From the NCBI RefSeq assembly GCF_024971095.1, contig NZ_CP069717.1:2480001-2544000 (forward strand): a stretch of DNA of 64,000 nucleotides, written 5' to 3'. The position numbers were made by a program, and so were the translations under genes. The number at the start of each line of letters is the position of its first letter. Position 1 is the first letter of the stretch. Below, in pieces: positions 33,521-42,834 of this stretch. The notes below the pieces were generated by a model. It did no database searches and was not told the origin of the DNA. It saw only the letters and a list, made by a program, of their open reading frames with translations. Source of the stretch: Microbacterium neungamense (GTDB taxonomy: Bacteria > Actinomycetota > Actinomycetes > Actinomycetales > Microbacteriaceae).

Positions 33521-34894
33521 CCCGATGGCGAGGGATGCGGCGGTCCGGCGGCGCACCGGCTCGGCGAGCGGAGTGGGTGCCAGGGTGAGGTCGCTGCCGG
33601 CATCCTGCCAGGACCCGGCATCCGTCCCGCCCCGCCGGCGGCGCACAGCGACCAGCGCCGAGACCAGCGGCGCGCCGACCGCGCCCGCGAGCGCTCCGGA
33701 CAGGGTGCGGTCCTCCTCGCCGAGCACGAGCCGGCGGTGCCATGCGGCGTGCAGCGCACCGCCGCGCGGACGCGGCACGACGCGCGACGGAAGCTCGCCG
33801 CGCCGGCGCTGCGCCACGAGCCCGCGCACCTGGGCCCACCACTGCGAGTCGCGCGGATCATGGAAGTAGTTCTGGGCCGCCCACCCCGGATCCGGATGCC
33901 GGAAGCGTCGGGCCACCACGTCCTCCGCACCGCCCAGCAGCCCGCTGCCCCGGAAGACGTGGTTCAGGAGCGCTTTACTCACGCCGAACTCGTCGACCGC
34001 GATGACCGGGACCCCGTGGGCGATCGCCTCCACGGCGGCGGTCGAGCTCACGGTGACCAGCCCCTCCGCCGTGGCGAGCGCCTCGGACATCGGCTGGTAC
34101 GAGAGCACGAGGTTGTCGGGCGCGCCCTGCAGCAGTTCGGGGTACGCGTCGCGCTCGTGATGGGTCTCCGCCTCGCCTGGGCGCGACCTCAGCTTGACCA
34201 CCACCCGCTTCGACGGCTCCGCGACGGCCGCGAGCCGGAGGATCTCGGCCATGCGCAGCCGCTCCCCCCGGGTGGCCGGGACCAGGGCCTGCGCGGCGAA
34301 GACGAGGTCGGTGCCTGGCGTGTGCAGCAGATCGGCCTCGGTGCCGCGGACGCGCTGGCCTGCGGCATCCGTCCGCCGCGCGAACGGCAGCGTGGCGAGC
34401 GCGATCGGGACGTCGACGCCGATGCGCCGTCCGAGCTGCGTGAACGCGGCCACCTCGCGCCAGGAGTGCACGACGAGCAGATCGCTGTGCCGGCGGTAGT
34501 CCAGCGCGCCGCGCTGGGCGGGAATGGACATGCCGGGCAGCCCGCTCACCACGACCGGGCGCGCCGGAAGGCGGTCGATCTCGCGCCCGAGAAGCCGTAC
34601 GAACGGCCCGCGTCCGGCGAGCACGACGACGTCCGGGCGGTCGGCGCCCAGCCACGAGGCCACGCGTCCGAAGTCGATGCGGGTGACGGATGCGGGATCC
34701 CCCGCGAACCGGGTGCCGGCGAGCGCAGCCTGCTCCTGCGCCTCGCTCACCGTGAGCGGCGTGCGCACGAGGAGCAGGTGCCTGCTGATGTCGGGGACAC
34801 GGTCGATGAGGTGCGCCGACCACTTCACGAAGGAGTCGGCGTCGGCGATCGCCACCACGCGCAGGCGGCGCTCACGGCTGCCGCGGAACGTCAT
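33518..34894 (-). CDS. DUF6716-type putative glycosyltransferase
   Basis: 458 aa, GT-B-like organisation: an N-terminal Rossmann half (VVAIADADSFVKWSAHLI, PDVVVLAGRGPFVRLL) and a C-terminal half with VVVKLRSRPGEAETHHE and SSTAAVEAIAHGVPVIAVDEFG, a typical nucleotide-sugar-binding region. A basic tail follows. Proteins of this kind are encoded next to nonulosonic acid genes in actinobacteria. It is the last gene of the five-gene locus and overlaps the NeuB-like gene by 4 bp. The reaction is unknown; a role in adding or modifying a sialic-acid-like sugar is inferred. Confidence 0.75.
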   Translation of the reverse strand: MTFRGSRERRLRVVAIADADSFVKWSAHLIDRVPDISRHLLLVRTPLTVSEAQEQAALAGTRFAGDPASVTRIDFGRVASWLGADRPDVVVLAGRGPFVRLLGREIDRLPARPVVVSGLPGMSIPAQRGALDYRRHSDLLVVHSWREVAAFTQLGRRIGVDVPIALATLPFARRTDAAGQRVRGTEADLLHTPGTDLVFAAQALVPATRGERLRMAEILRLAAVAEPSKRVVVKLRSRPGEAETHHERDAYPELLQGAPDNLVLSYQPMSEALATAEGLVTVSSTAAVEAIAHGVPVIAVDEFGVSKALLNHVFRGSGLLGGAEDVVARRFRHPDPGWAAQNYFHDPRDSQWWAQVRGLVAQRRRGELPSRVVPRPRGGALHAAWHRRLVLGEEDRTLSGALAGAVGAPLVSALVAVRRRRGGTDAGSWQDAGSDLTLAPTPLAEPVRRRTAASLAIG

Positions 34895-35763
34895 GCGACG
34901 ACGCGCCTCAGCTTCGCCATCGGTGCCAGCTCGCCGGGGTAGACCCGTTTCACGCCGTCACCCAGAGCCTCTTCAATGACGCGGATGTCGCGCACCAGGC
35001 GCTCGAAGCCGCCGGGCTCCAGGGAGGCGGCGTGGTCGGAGCCCCACATCGCACGATCGAGGGTGATGTGCCGTTCCACGGCGACGGCGCCGAGCGCGAC
35101 GGCGGCGAGCGAGATCTGCAGGCCGCGCTCGTGACCGGAGTAGCCGACGGGGACGCCGGGATAGCGGTCGCGGAGCGTGGCGATCATCTTCAGGTTCGCC
35201 TCGCCCGCCTCCATCGGATACGTCGAGGTGGCGTGCATGAGGATGGTGCGGTCGGTGCCGAGCGTGTCCAGGGCGCGGTCGATCTGGTCGATGGTCGACA
35301 TGCCGGTGGAGAGGATGACCGGCTTGCCGGTGTCGCGCAGGGCGCGCAGCAGCTCGGCGTCGGTGAGGCTGGCGGATGCCACCTTGTGCGCGACGACGTT
35401 GAGGTCCTCGAGGAACTCGACGCTGGGCACGTCCCAGGGCGAGGCGAACCAGTGCAGGCCCGCCATCGTGGCGTGGTCGCCGATCTCGATGTACTGGTCG
35501 CGGTCGAACTCGACCCGGCGGCGGTAGTCGAGGTAGCTCATGGTGCCCCAGGGCGTCTCGCGCGGCACGTCGCGCATGTGCTCGGGGGTGGCGATCTCGG
35601 GCGTCCGCTTCTGGAACTTCACCGCGTCCGCGCCCGCGGCGCGGGCGACGTCGATGAGCTTCTTGGCGATCTCGACGTCGCCATTGTGGTTCAGGCCGAT
35701 CTCGGCGATGACGTAGGTGGGGCGACCCCCGCCGATCACCCGGCTTCCGATGCTGACGGTCAT
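34891..35763 (-). CDS. NeuB-family nonulosonic acid synthase
   Basis: 290 aa from ATG 35763 (MTVSIGSRVI), chosen because GGAGGG is directly upstream. NeuB TIM-barrel motifs: VIAEIGLNHNGD, DAVKFQKR, STGMSTIDQI, HATSTYPM and GYSGHERG. The antifreeze-like (SAF) domain found at the C-terminus of typical NeuB (about 345 aa) is absent; this short form resembles Kdn-9-phosphate-type synthases. Condenses phosphoenolpyruvate with a hexose (phosphate). The absence of NeuC and NeuD nearby argues against N-acetylneuraminate. Overlaps the following transferase gene (ATGA). Confidence 0.85.
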   Translation of the reverse strand: MTVSIGSRVIGGGRPTYVIAEIGLNHNGDVEIAKKLIDVARAAGADAVKFQKRTPEIATPEHMRDVPRETPWGTMSYLDYRRRVEFDRDQYIEIGDHATMAGLHWFASPWDVPSVEFLEDLNVVAHKVASASLTDAELLRALRDTGKPVILSTGMSTIDQIDRALDTLGTDRTILMHATSTYPMEAGEANLKMIATLRDRYPGVPVGYSGHERGLQISLAAVALGAVAVERHITLDRAMWGSDHAASLEPGGFERLVRDIRVIEEALGDGVKRVYPGELAPMAKLRRVVA

Positions 35764-35913
35764 GACAGCCCTCCGTTCGCTGTGTCCCACCGGTCTACGC
35801 ACCGGAGGTGAACCCCCGGGGTCGGGTCGGTGACCGCCGGGCGACCAGTCCGTTCGAATCGCCTGAACTGCTGTGAATCGGCCGGTTTCGGGACCGATCG
35901 CGCGATTCGAAAG
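35764..35913. other. Gap inside the nonulosonic acid locus
   Basis: 150 bp between the fused synthetase gene and the NeuB-like gene. It contains a mirror-like pair CGATTCGAA / TTCGAATCG around 35855 and 35908 (a complementary pair) that could form a stem and separate two transcription units. Confidence 0.4.
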
Positions 35914-37188
35914 TCAGGGGGCGGGGGTGGCGGCGGCGAGCAGGATCCGCTCGATCACCTCGCGGACGGCGCCCTCGCCGCCGCGGCGGGTGAGGACGAC
36001 GCGGGCGGCGTCCTTCACGGCGGGGTGCGCGTTCGCGACGGCGACCGGCCAGCCGGCGAGGGCGAGGGCGGGGAGGTCGTTGACGTCGTTGCCGACGTAG
36101 GCGATGTCCGCGAGCGGGATGCCCTGCTCGTCCGCCCAGGCGGCGAGGGCGGCCGCCTTGTCGTCGACGCCGTGCCGCACGGGCACCCGCAGCTTGTCCG
36201 CGCGGCGGGCGACCACGGGGTTCTGCTCGGTGGACAGGATCAGCATCGGGATGCCGGCGCGGCGCAGCCGGGACACTCCCAAGCCGTCCTCGCGGCTGAC
36301 GCGCACCGACTCGCGCCCCTCGCTGTCGACGGTGGCGGTGTCGTCGGTGTGCACGCCGTCGAAGTCGGTGACGAGGGCCGTCGCAGGGATCGGCGCGGGG
36401 ACGGATGCCCCGCCAGACGCCGCCGATGCCGCCGATGCCGTCGATGCCGCCGATGCCGGGGCGTCCAGGGTTCCCGCGAGCGCCTCGGCGAGCGCGAGCT
36501 GATGCTCGTCGTCGATCTCGATCGCGGTGCGTTCGGGCACCTCCGCGATGCCGACGCGGCCGAAGAAGCGGTGCCGGGCGCGGCGGAAGCCCTCCGCGGA
36601 GAAGACGTAGAACGCTCCCGTCTCCAGGTAGTGCGGCTCCCGATCCTGCCGCCGCGGCCGGTGCGCGGCGTCGTGATTGATCGCCACGGCCTCGGCCCCG
36701 GCATCCCTTCGCCACAGGAATCCGTACGTCGCATGCGCGGAGAAGACGCTGTCGAAGCGGTCGTCGCGCACGTCGCCGATCGCCCGGGCGAGGGCGTCCG
36801 CGGGGATGAACGGGGACGTCGCCTGCAGGAAGACGACCGTGCCGACGCGGGTGCCGCTCGCCTCGAGCTCGTCCAGCGCGTGCAGCAGGGCGCTCTCGGA
36901 CGAGGCCGTGTCGCCGGCGAGCGCGGCAGGGCGGTCGATCACGCGGGCGCCGGCCGCCGCGGCGACGCCGGCGATCCCCGGGTCGTCGGTGCTGACGGCG
37001 ACGAGGTCCACGCCGGCGGCCGCGGCGGCGCGGACGGCGCGCTCGACGAGAGGCGTCCCTCCCACGCGGCGCAGGTTCTTCCCGGGCACGCCCTGGGAGC
37101 CGCCGCGCGCCGGGATGATCGCGACGGTGAGCCCAGCCGGCGCGGCCGGTCCCGCGGACACGGCGTCGGACGTCGTCCCGGGGGTCAT
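35914..37188 (-). CDS. CMP-nonulosonate synthetase fused to a KdsC-like HAD phosphatase
   Basis: 424 aa. Residues 20-240 are an acylneuraminate cytidylyltransferase with the CTP-binding IIPARGGSQGVPGKNLR (24-40) and FLQATSPF (120-127). An Ala/Ser linker (243-262, from a short tandem repeat) leads to a HAD domain with DFDGVHTDD (nucleophile Asp275, Asp277) and GNDVNDLPAL near the end, a KdsC/8-phosphatase-type sequence. The fusion joins removal of a 9-phosphate and CMP activation in one polypeptide, as the separate genes of a Kdn pathway do in Bacteroides. The ATG overlaps the upstream stop (ATGA). Confidence 0.88.
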   Translation of the reverse strand: MTPGTTSDAVSAGPAAPAGLTVAIIPARGGSQGVPGKNLRRVGGTPLVERAVRAAAAAGVDLVAVSTDDPGIAGVAAAAGARVIDRPAALAGDTASSESALLHALDELEASGTRVGTVVFLQATSPFIPADALARAIGDVRDDRFDSVFSAHATYGFLWRRDAGAEAVAINHDAAHRPRRQDREPHYLETGAFYVFSAEGFRRARHRFFGRVGIAEVPERTAIEIDDEHQLALAEALAGTLDAPASAASTASAASAASGGASVPAPIPATALVTDFDGVHTDDTATVDSEGRESVRVSREDGLGVSRLRRAGIPMLILSTEQNPVVARRADKLRVPVRHGVDDKAAALAAWADEQGIPLADIAYVGNDVNDLPALALAGWPVAVANAHPAVKDAARVVLTRRGGEGAVREVIERILLAAATPAP

Positions 37189-38555
37189 CGTCCGGTCGCC
37201 GCCTTCCACACGCGGCGCGCGCGCCGGCGTGCTCCGGCCGCGGTCAGCCGCAGCTCCTCCAGCCGCCCGATGCCCCCGCGCGGTGCGAGCGCGCGCTGCA
37301 GCACGGTCGGCGCCGGTGCCCCCGGCAGGCCGAGCCGGCGCAGGCGCTCGGGCGGGACATACCGCTCCCGTTCCGCGGCCGGCAGGGCGGCGAGGAACGC
37401 CTCCGCGCCCGGACGCAGGTGCGCGCAGATCTCCGGCTGCATGGCGTAGCCGACGGCGTCGACCAGCCGCTGCAGCCGTCCCGGCTCGTCGCCGCCGGTC
37501 CCGTCGCCGACGGGCCGGGTGAGCGCGTCGACGATCACCGCGGGGATGCGGTTGCTGTTCTCGAACGGGCTGAGGCGGCGGAGCACGGCATCCGTGCCCA
37601 CCGCGTGGATCCGGATGCCGGAGAGTGCGCGCAGGGTCGGCAGAGCGGTGGAGAAGCACGCGGCGACGTCCGTGACGCCCAGGCGCAGAGCGGCGTGCTC
37701 GGCCGGCTGGTCGCCGTCGTGGACCGCGAAGGCCATCCCGCGGTGCGCGGCGCTCGCGGCCAGCGCGTCGGCGAGTGCGGGAGGGGCGGACGGATGCGGT
37801 TTGAAGACGACCCGCTCGACTCCGGCATCCGCGAGCCGCTCGACCATCGCGACCTGCAGGGCGGTCTCCTCTGCCGCGCCGACGAGCCCGAGGGCGCCGA
37901 GGTACTGGCCGATCACCAGGCCGGTGCGGCGGTCGTCGCCGGCGAGCGCATCCAGCGCGGCATCCGGCACCGCCTCGCCCGCCTCGTGCAGCACCCGGCC
38001 GAACGCCTCCGGCGGCACCGGCACGCGTGCGGCACCGGCCTCGGCGAACACGAGCGGCTCGACGCCCGGAACCACGTCCGGGTAGACGACCCGGGCGACC
38101 CGTTCGGTCACCTGCCGAGGCATCCGGTTCCGCGTCGGCGAGTACGTCATCAGGCCGTCGCCGATCACGCCGAGCCGAGCCCGCGAGAACATCGTCATCA
38201 GCGTGCGCGCCGGGGCGACCTGCGGGGACTGCGCGAACAGCTCGATCTCGGCGTCGCCGAGGTCGAAGGCCCGGGAGAACAGCCGCTCCAGCAGCGGCAG
38301 GTCCTGCGGATCGGGCGTCCATGCGGTGGGGTGGCGCGGATCGACCAGCGGATTCAGCGGCTGGATCGCGTCGAAGCGAGCGCGCAGTGTCGCGTACCGC
38401 GGGGCCGTCGCGATGTCGAGGGCGGTCTCCGGCACGGCGGCCGTGTTCATCGGCACGAGGATGCGGCGCGAGGAGGCGCCGAGCAGCCCGGCGTCGATGG
38501 CGGCGGCGGCGGTCATCAGGCCGTAGGGGCTGTGCAGCGCGAAGAGCTGGATCAT
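37185..38555 (-). CDS. Polysialyltransferase-family protein
   Basis: 456 aa. Polysialyltransferase-like (capsule alpha-2,8/2,9 polymerase) features: N-terminal FALHSPYGLMTAAAAIDAG, GVIGDGLMTYSP in the middle, VFKPHPSAPP and the C-terminal ACFSTALPTLRAL, equivalent to the HP and S/T motifs of GT38/GT52-like sialyltransferases. It probably transfers the CMP-activated acid made by the fused synthetase to a growing chain, cytoplasmic side of the membrane. Overlaps the GT2 gene upstream (ATGA). Chemistry inferred from family. Confidence 0.8.
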   Translation of the reverse strand: MIQLFALHSPYGLMTAAAAIDAGLLGASSRRILVPMNTAAVPETALDIATAPRYATLRARFDAIQPLNPLVDPRHPTAWTPDPQDLPLLERLFSRAFDLGDAEIELFAQSPQVAPARTLMTMFSRARLGVIGDGLMTYSPTRNRMPRQVTERVARVVYPDVVPGVEPLVFAEAGAARVPVPPEAFGRVLHEAGEAVPDAALDALAGDDRRTGLVIGQYLGALGLVGAAEETALQVAMVERLADAGVERVVFKPHPSAPPALADALAASAAHRGMAFAVHDGDQPAEHAALRLGVTDVAACFSTALPTLRALSGIRIHAVGTDAVLRRLSPFENSNRIPAVIVDALTRPVGDGTGGDEPGRLQRLVDAVGYAMQPEICAHLRPGAEAFLAALPAAERERYVPPERLRRLGLPGAPAPTVLQRALAPRGGIGRLEELRLTAAGARRRARRVWKAATGR

Positions 38556-39529
38556 GCCGGCACCGCCTGACGAAGCACCCCGGCGAGCACCCGCCGGCGC
38601 GGGCCGTCCAGGCGGGCGAGCGCGGCGTGCGTCTCGGTGCGCGGCAGCCGCGCGAGCAGGCCGCGGATGCCGGTGCGCAGCTCGCGCCGCACGGCCGGAT
38701 GCATCCGCCGGGCGCGCACGAGGTGGTGCGCGCTCAGGGCGAGTGCCGAGAACACGGCCTTCGGCCGGAAGCGGCCGGCCTCGGGATGTGCGTCGACGAG
38801 GTCGAGCACCTCGCCCATGGCGCGGGTGAAGTGCAGCTGGCGACTATCGAGGGTGCGGGAGAGCGAGTCGCTGAGCCCGCGGCGGTACAGCAGGTGGGGC
38901 GCGTCGACGACCGCGAACGAGTCGGCGTGCAGGTGCAGCCGCCAGATCCAGGGGCGGTCCTCCGCGGTGAACAGCCCGTCGCGGAAGCCGGCCAGGCCGC
39001 GATCGAGCACCCTCCGGTGCAGCATGCCGGCCCACGCGTAGGGGTAGTCGACCATGCTCTTGTCGTCGACCGGGAGCACGGCCGTGCGCGGGTCGGCGAC
39101 CACGCCGCGGGCGGTGAAGGGGGCGCGCACGAGCCTGCGCTCCGTCCGCTTCACGGTGACGTGATCCGTGCGCACGAAGTCGCAGCCGAGGTCTCGCAGC
39201 GCCGCGGCGAGCACCGGCAGGCGGGCGGGCTGCATCCAGTCATCGCCGTCGAGGAAACAGAACGCCTCCCCCTCGACGTGCGCGAGTCCCTGGTTGCGCG
39301 CGGTCGCCAGGCCGCGCGGATGCGGGTTGCGGATCACCTCGGCGTGATCGAAGCGCGCCGCGTACTGCCGCATGAGCGCGCCGGTGGCATCCGTGGACCC
39401 GTCGTCGATCGCGACCAGCTTCAGCGCCGACGGGTCGTCGAACTGGCGGGTGAGCGTCTCCAGCGCCGTGCCGATGTAGGCTCCGGCGTCCTTCGCGGGG
39501 ACGATGACGGTGACGAGCGGCGCGGGCAC
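38552..39529 (-). CDS. Family 2 glycosyltransferase
   Basis: 325 aa, GT-A fold: TVIVPAKDAGAYIGTALETL at the N-terminus, nucleotide-binding AIDDGSTD, RGLATARNQGL and the metal-binding FLDGDDW. The C-terminal 90 residues are basic and helical. First gene of the nonulosonic acid locus; likely adds a hexose or glycerol-type unit of the same polymer. Acceptor and donor are unknown. Confidence 0.88.
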   Translation of the reverse strand: MPAPLVTVIVPAKDAGAYIGTALETLTRQFDDPSALKLVAIDDGSTDATGALMRQYAARFDHAEVIRNPHPRGLATARNQGLAHVEGEAFCFLDGDDWMQPARLPVLAAALRDLGCDFVRTDHVTVKRTERRLVRAPFTARGVVADPRTAVLPVDDKSMVDYPYAWAGMLHRRVLDRGLAGFRDGLFTAEDRPWIWRLHLHADSFAVVDAPHLLYRRGLSDSLSRTLDSRQLHFTRAMGEVLDLVDAHPEAGRFRPKAVFSALALSAHHLVRARRMHPAVRRELRTGIRGLLARLPRTETHAALARLDGPRRRVLAGVLRQAVPA

Positions 39530-39618
39530 CGGGTCATCGTGCCGAGGCCGTGTGACGCGAGCGCGACGCCGAGGTGAACGGGGAGTGACGGGCGGGGCGC
39601 GCGGGTACCGTTGTGCCC

Positions 39619-40749
39619 ATGCATCCGCAGCCGCCCGCCGTCCCCTTCGACGCCCGTCCGCTGACCGAACCGGTCGATCCGCGGGCGGTCGCCGAGTTCG
39701 CGCGGGAGATGAGGCGGCGCACCCCGCCGTCCACCGCGGGGGTGGTGTTCACCGTCATCGCCGCGGTGTTCGTGGTCGCGGTCGCCCTGCCGGTCGTCGG
39801 CGCCATGACCGTGGTGCTCGCCACCGTCCTCAGCCACGGCGGCGACCTCTCCGCGCTCGCCGTGGTGCCGATCCTGCTCCTCGCACTGACGATCGTCGGG
39901 GGCGCCGTGTTCGGGGTCCTCTCCTGGCGCCGACGGCGGGAGCAGCGCTACCGGATCGCCCGGTTCGCCGCCGCGAACAACATGGTCTACGAGGACCGGA
40001 TCGCCGATCCGCAGCTGCCGGGCATGATCTTCCAGCACGGCTCGGGACGGATGTCGACCTCGCTGGTCCGCGGGTTCCACCCGCGCTTCGTGGAGTTCGG
40101 GAACTACCAGTACACGGTGAAGCACGGCAAGAGCTCGACCACGTACCACTGGGGCTATGTGGCGGTGAGGCTCGACGTTCCGCTGCCGAACATCGTCCTC
40201 GACGCGGTCGGCAACAACACCCTCGGCTCCAACCTGCCGGCCTCCTTCTCCAAGGATCAGCGTCTCTCGCTCGAGGGCGACTTCGACCGGTACTTCACGC
40301 TGTACTGCCCGCGCGGCTACGAGCAGGACGCCCTCTACCTGTTCACGCCCGACATCATGGCGCGCTTCATCGACCACGCCGCCGAGCTCGACGTCGAGAT
40401 CGTGGACGACTGGATGTTCCTCTACATGCGCCGCCCGGTGTCCACCACCGACCCGGCGACCTGGGCGTGGCTGTTCGGGATCGTCGGGGCGCTGATGACC
40501 AAGTTCGATCAATGGGCGCGGTGGCGGGACGAGCGTCTGCGTGCGGCCCAGGCATCCGCCCCTCCCGCGTCGACAGATGCCGGGCCGCAGAAGCCCCTGC
40601 CGTTCGCACCGCCCGCCGGCATGATCACGCCGCCCCCTCCCGGGGTCGCGCCGGAAGGGCGGCGGCTGAAGAAGAGCACCTCGTGGGTCACGATCCTGGT
40701 GTTCATCCTCATGATCGTCGGCTGGGTGTGGATGCAGTTAGACCACTGA
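39619..40749 (+). CDS. Membrane protein with cytoplasmic domain between helices, unknown
   Basis: 376 aa. Two N-terminal helices (about 40-67 and 78-100), a soluble middle (about 105-285) containing NMVYEDRIADPQLPG and SLEGDFDRYFTLYCP, a further hydrophobic stretch near 275, a Pro-rich segment (APPAGMITPPPPG) and a final helix near the C-terminus (TILVFILMIVGWVWMQ). No family recognised, though similar proteins seem common in actinobacteria. Its 3' end overlaps the convergent DUF779 gene by 41 bp. ATG 39619 chosen; GTG 39613 is possible. Confidence 0.7.
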   Translation: MHPQPPAVPFDARPLTEPVDPRAVAEFAREMRRRTPPSTAGVVFTVIAAVFVVAVALPVVGAMTVVLATVLSHGGDLSALAVVPILLLALTIVGGAVFGVLSWRRRREQRYRIARFAAANNMVYEDRIADPQLPGMIFQHGSGRMSTSLVRGFHPRFVEFGNYQYTVKHGKSSTTYHWGYVAVRLDVPLPNIVLDAVGNNTLGSNLPASFSKDQRLSLEGDFDRYFTLYCPRGYEQDALYLFTPDIMARFIDHAAELDVEIVDDWMFLYMRRPVSTTDPATWAWLFGIVGALMTKFDQWARWRDERLRAAQASAPPASTDAGPQKPLPFAPPAGMITPPPPGVAPEGRRLKKSTSWVTILVFILMIVGWVWMQLDH

Positions 40750-41167
40750 CTCCGGTTCCGTGATGGAGCCCGGTTCGGTCGCGGAGCCCGAAGTGCTCCA
40801 GCTCGGCCTCGTCGAGCATCCGGGAGCGGATGAGGAACCGCTTGCCGGTCGGGCCCTCGACGCTGAACCCGGCACCGCGCCCCTCGACGACGTCGATGGT
40901 GAGGTGCGTGTACTTCCAGTACTCGAACTGCGCCTCCGACATGTAGACCTCGATCGGGTCGATCCCCTCGATCTCGAGACGGCCGAGCAGCACGTCGCTC
41001 GGCCCGACGAGGAACATCCCGACCGGGTAGCACATCGGGGACGACCCGTCGCAGCATCCACCGGACTGGTGGAACATGAGCGGCCCGTGCTGCGCGGTCA
41101 GGTCGCGGATGAGGGATGCCGCGGCATCCGTCACGTCGACCCGCTGATAGGCGCCGATGCTGACCAT
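40709..41167 (-). CDS. DUF779-family protein
   Basis: 152 aa. The conserved Cys-rich motif SGGCCDGSSPMC (about 40-51) may bind a metal, and YMSEAQFEYWKYTHLTIDVV follows. DUF779 genes are regularly found beside NAD-dependent aldehyde dehydrogenases of this type, as here; the molecular role is unknown. The family usually ends shortly after FGLRDR; here about 20 extra residues (GLHHGTGVSGL...) follow and the stop lies inside the convergent neighbour, so the original stop was probably lost. Confidence 0.85.
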   Translation of the reverse strand: MVSIGAYQRVDVTDAAASLIRDLTAQHGPLMFHQSGGCCDGSSPMCYPVGMFLVGPSDVLLGRLEIEGIDPIEVYMSEAQFEYWKYTHLTIDVVEGRGAGFSVEGPTGKRFLIRSRMLDEAELEHFGLRDRTGLHHGTGVSGLTASTPSRRS

Positions 41168-41186
41168 GTTGACGACCCTTCGCCGT

Positions 41187-41267
41187 TCGGTCGTTGAGCG
41201 AGGAGCGAAGCGACGAGACGAAACGCCTCCGTCCGGGTGCGTTTCGTCTCGCTTCGCTCGCTCAACG
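41187..41267. repeat. Face-to-face pair of dispersed hairpin repeats
   Basis: Forward copy 41192-41225 (CGTTGAGCGAG ... CGAGACGAAACG, centre GCGAAGC) and reverse copy 41240-41267 (centre GCTTCGC) are separated by 14 bp and complementary over almost their full length, giving a possible long cruciform or RNA hairpin between the aldehyde dehydrogenase and DUF779 genes. Confidence 0.88.
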
Positions 41268-41283
41268 CAGGGGTGGATGCGGA

Positions 41284-42834
41284 TCAGAAGAAGCCCATCG
41301 GACCTTCGGCGTACGACACCAGCAGGTTCTTCGTCTGCTGGTAGTGCTCGAGCATCATCCGGTGGTTCTCGCGGCCCACACCCGACTGCTTGTACCCGCC
41401 GAACGCGGCGTGCGCGGGGTACTGGTGGTAGGTGTTCGTCCAGACGCGGCCGGCCTGGATGGCCCGTCCGGCGCGGTAGGCGGTGTCGCCGTTGCGGCTC
41501 CACACTCCGGCGCCGAGCCCGTACAGCGTGTCGTTGGCGATCGAGATGGCCTCGTCGAAGGTGCTGAAGCTCGTCACCGACAGCACCGGGCCGAAGATCT
41601 CCTCCTGGAAGATGCGCATGTCGTTCGTGCCCTCGAACACCGTCGGGGTCACGTAGTAGCCCTCACTGAGGTCGCCGCCGAGGTCGGCGCGCTCCCCGCC
41701 CGCGAGCAGCTTCGCGCCGCCTTCCTTGCCGATGGCGATGTACGACAGGATCTTCTCCAGCTGATCGTTGGACGCCTGCGCCCCGATCATGGTCTCCGGG
41801 TCGAGCGGGTTGCCCTGCTTGATGCGCGAGACGCGCTCGAGCCCGTCGGAGAGGAACGAGTCGTAGATCGACCGCTGGATGAGCGCGCGCGACGGGCACG
41901 TGCACACCTCACCCTGGTTCAGCGCGAACAGGGTGAAGCCCTCGAGAGCCTTGTCGTAGAACGGATCGGCGGTGGAGGCGGCGACGTCCTCGAAGAAGAC
42001 GTTCGGGCTCTTGCCGCCGAGCTCCAGGGTGACCGGGATGATGTTCTGCGACGCGTACTGCATGATCAGTCGGCCGGTCGTGGTCTCGCCGGTGAACGCG
42101 ATCTTGCGGATGCGCTTGTGCTGCGCCAGCGGTGCCCCCGCCTCGATCCCGAACCCGTTCACGATGTTCACCACACCCGCGGGGAGCAGGTCGCCGATGA
42201 TGTCGAACAGGAACATGATGGATGCCGGCGTCTGCTCGGCCGGCTTGATGACCACGCAGTTGCCCGCGGCGAGCGCCGGGGCCAGCTTCCACGTCGCCAT
42301 CAGGATCGGGAAGTTCCACGGGATGATCTGCCCGACGACGCCGAGCGGCTCGTGGAAGTGGTACGCCACCGTGTTCTCGTCGAGCTGGCTGATCCCGCCC
42401 TCCTGGGCGCGGAGAACGCCGGCGAAGTAGCGGAAGTGGTCGACGGCGAGCGGGATGTCGGCGGCGAGCGTCTCGCGCACCGGCTTGCCGTTCTCCCACG
42501 TCTCGGCGACCGCGATCCGCTCCAGGTTCTCCTCGATGCGGTCGGCGATGCGGTTCAGGATGACGGCCCGCTCCGCGGGGCTGGTCCTCCCCCACGTCTC
42601 GAACGCCTTCCAGGCGACATCGACGGCGCGGTCGATGTCCTCGGCGGTGCCGCGGGCGACCTCGCAGAACGGCTTGCCGTTGACCGGGCTGATGTTCTCG
42701 AAGTACTGGCCCTTCACCGGCTCGACGAACTCGCCGCCGATGTAATGGCCGTATCGCGGACGGTACTGGGCGATCGACCCGGGCTGCCCGGGGGCGGCGT
42801 ACGCGGTCGACACACTCTCTTCGACGATGGTCAT
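41284..42834 (-). CDS. NAD-dependent aldehyde dehydrogenase
   Basis: 516 aa. Catalytic Cys in [13 protein letters not shown], catalytic Glu in LELGGKSPN, and cofactor motif IPWNFPI. The N-terminal [14 protein letters not shown] and C-terminal EGPMGFF match the ExaC/AcoD/Aldh group, which oxidises acetaldehyde and related aldehydes. ATG 42834 chosen; the in-frame sequence upstream lacks a ribosome-binding site. Operon with the DUF779 gene, and next to a GAF-type regulator encoded upstream in the same direction. Confidence 0.94.
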   Translation of the reverse strand: MTIVEESVSTAYAAPGQPGSIAQYRPRYGHYIGGEFVEPVKGQYFENISPVNGKPFCEVARGTAEDIDRAVDVAWKAFETWGRTSPAERAVILNRIADRIEENLERIAVAETWENGKPVRETLAADIPLAVDHFRYFAGVLRAQEGGISQLDENTVAYHFHEPLGVVGQIIPWNFPILMATWKLAPALAAGNCVVIKPAEQTPASIMFLFDIIGDLLPAGVVNIVNGFGIEAGAPLAQHKRIRKIAFTGETTTGRLIMQYASQNIIPVTLELGGKSPNVFFEDVAASTADPFYDKALEGFTLFALNQGEVCTCPSRALIQRSIYDSFLSDGLERVSRIKQGNPLDPETMIGAQASNDQLEKILSYIAIGKEGGAKLLAGGERADLGGDLSEGYYVTPTVFEGTNDMRIFQEEIFGPVLSVTSFSTFDEAISIANDTLYGLGAGVWSRNGDTAYRAGRAIQAGRVWTNTYHQYPAHAAFGGYKQSGVGRENHRMMLEHYQQTKNLLVSYAEGPMGFF

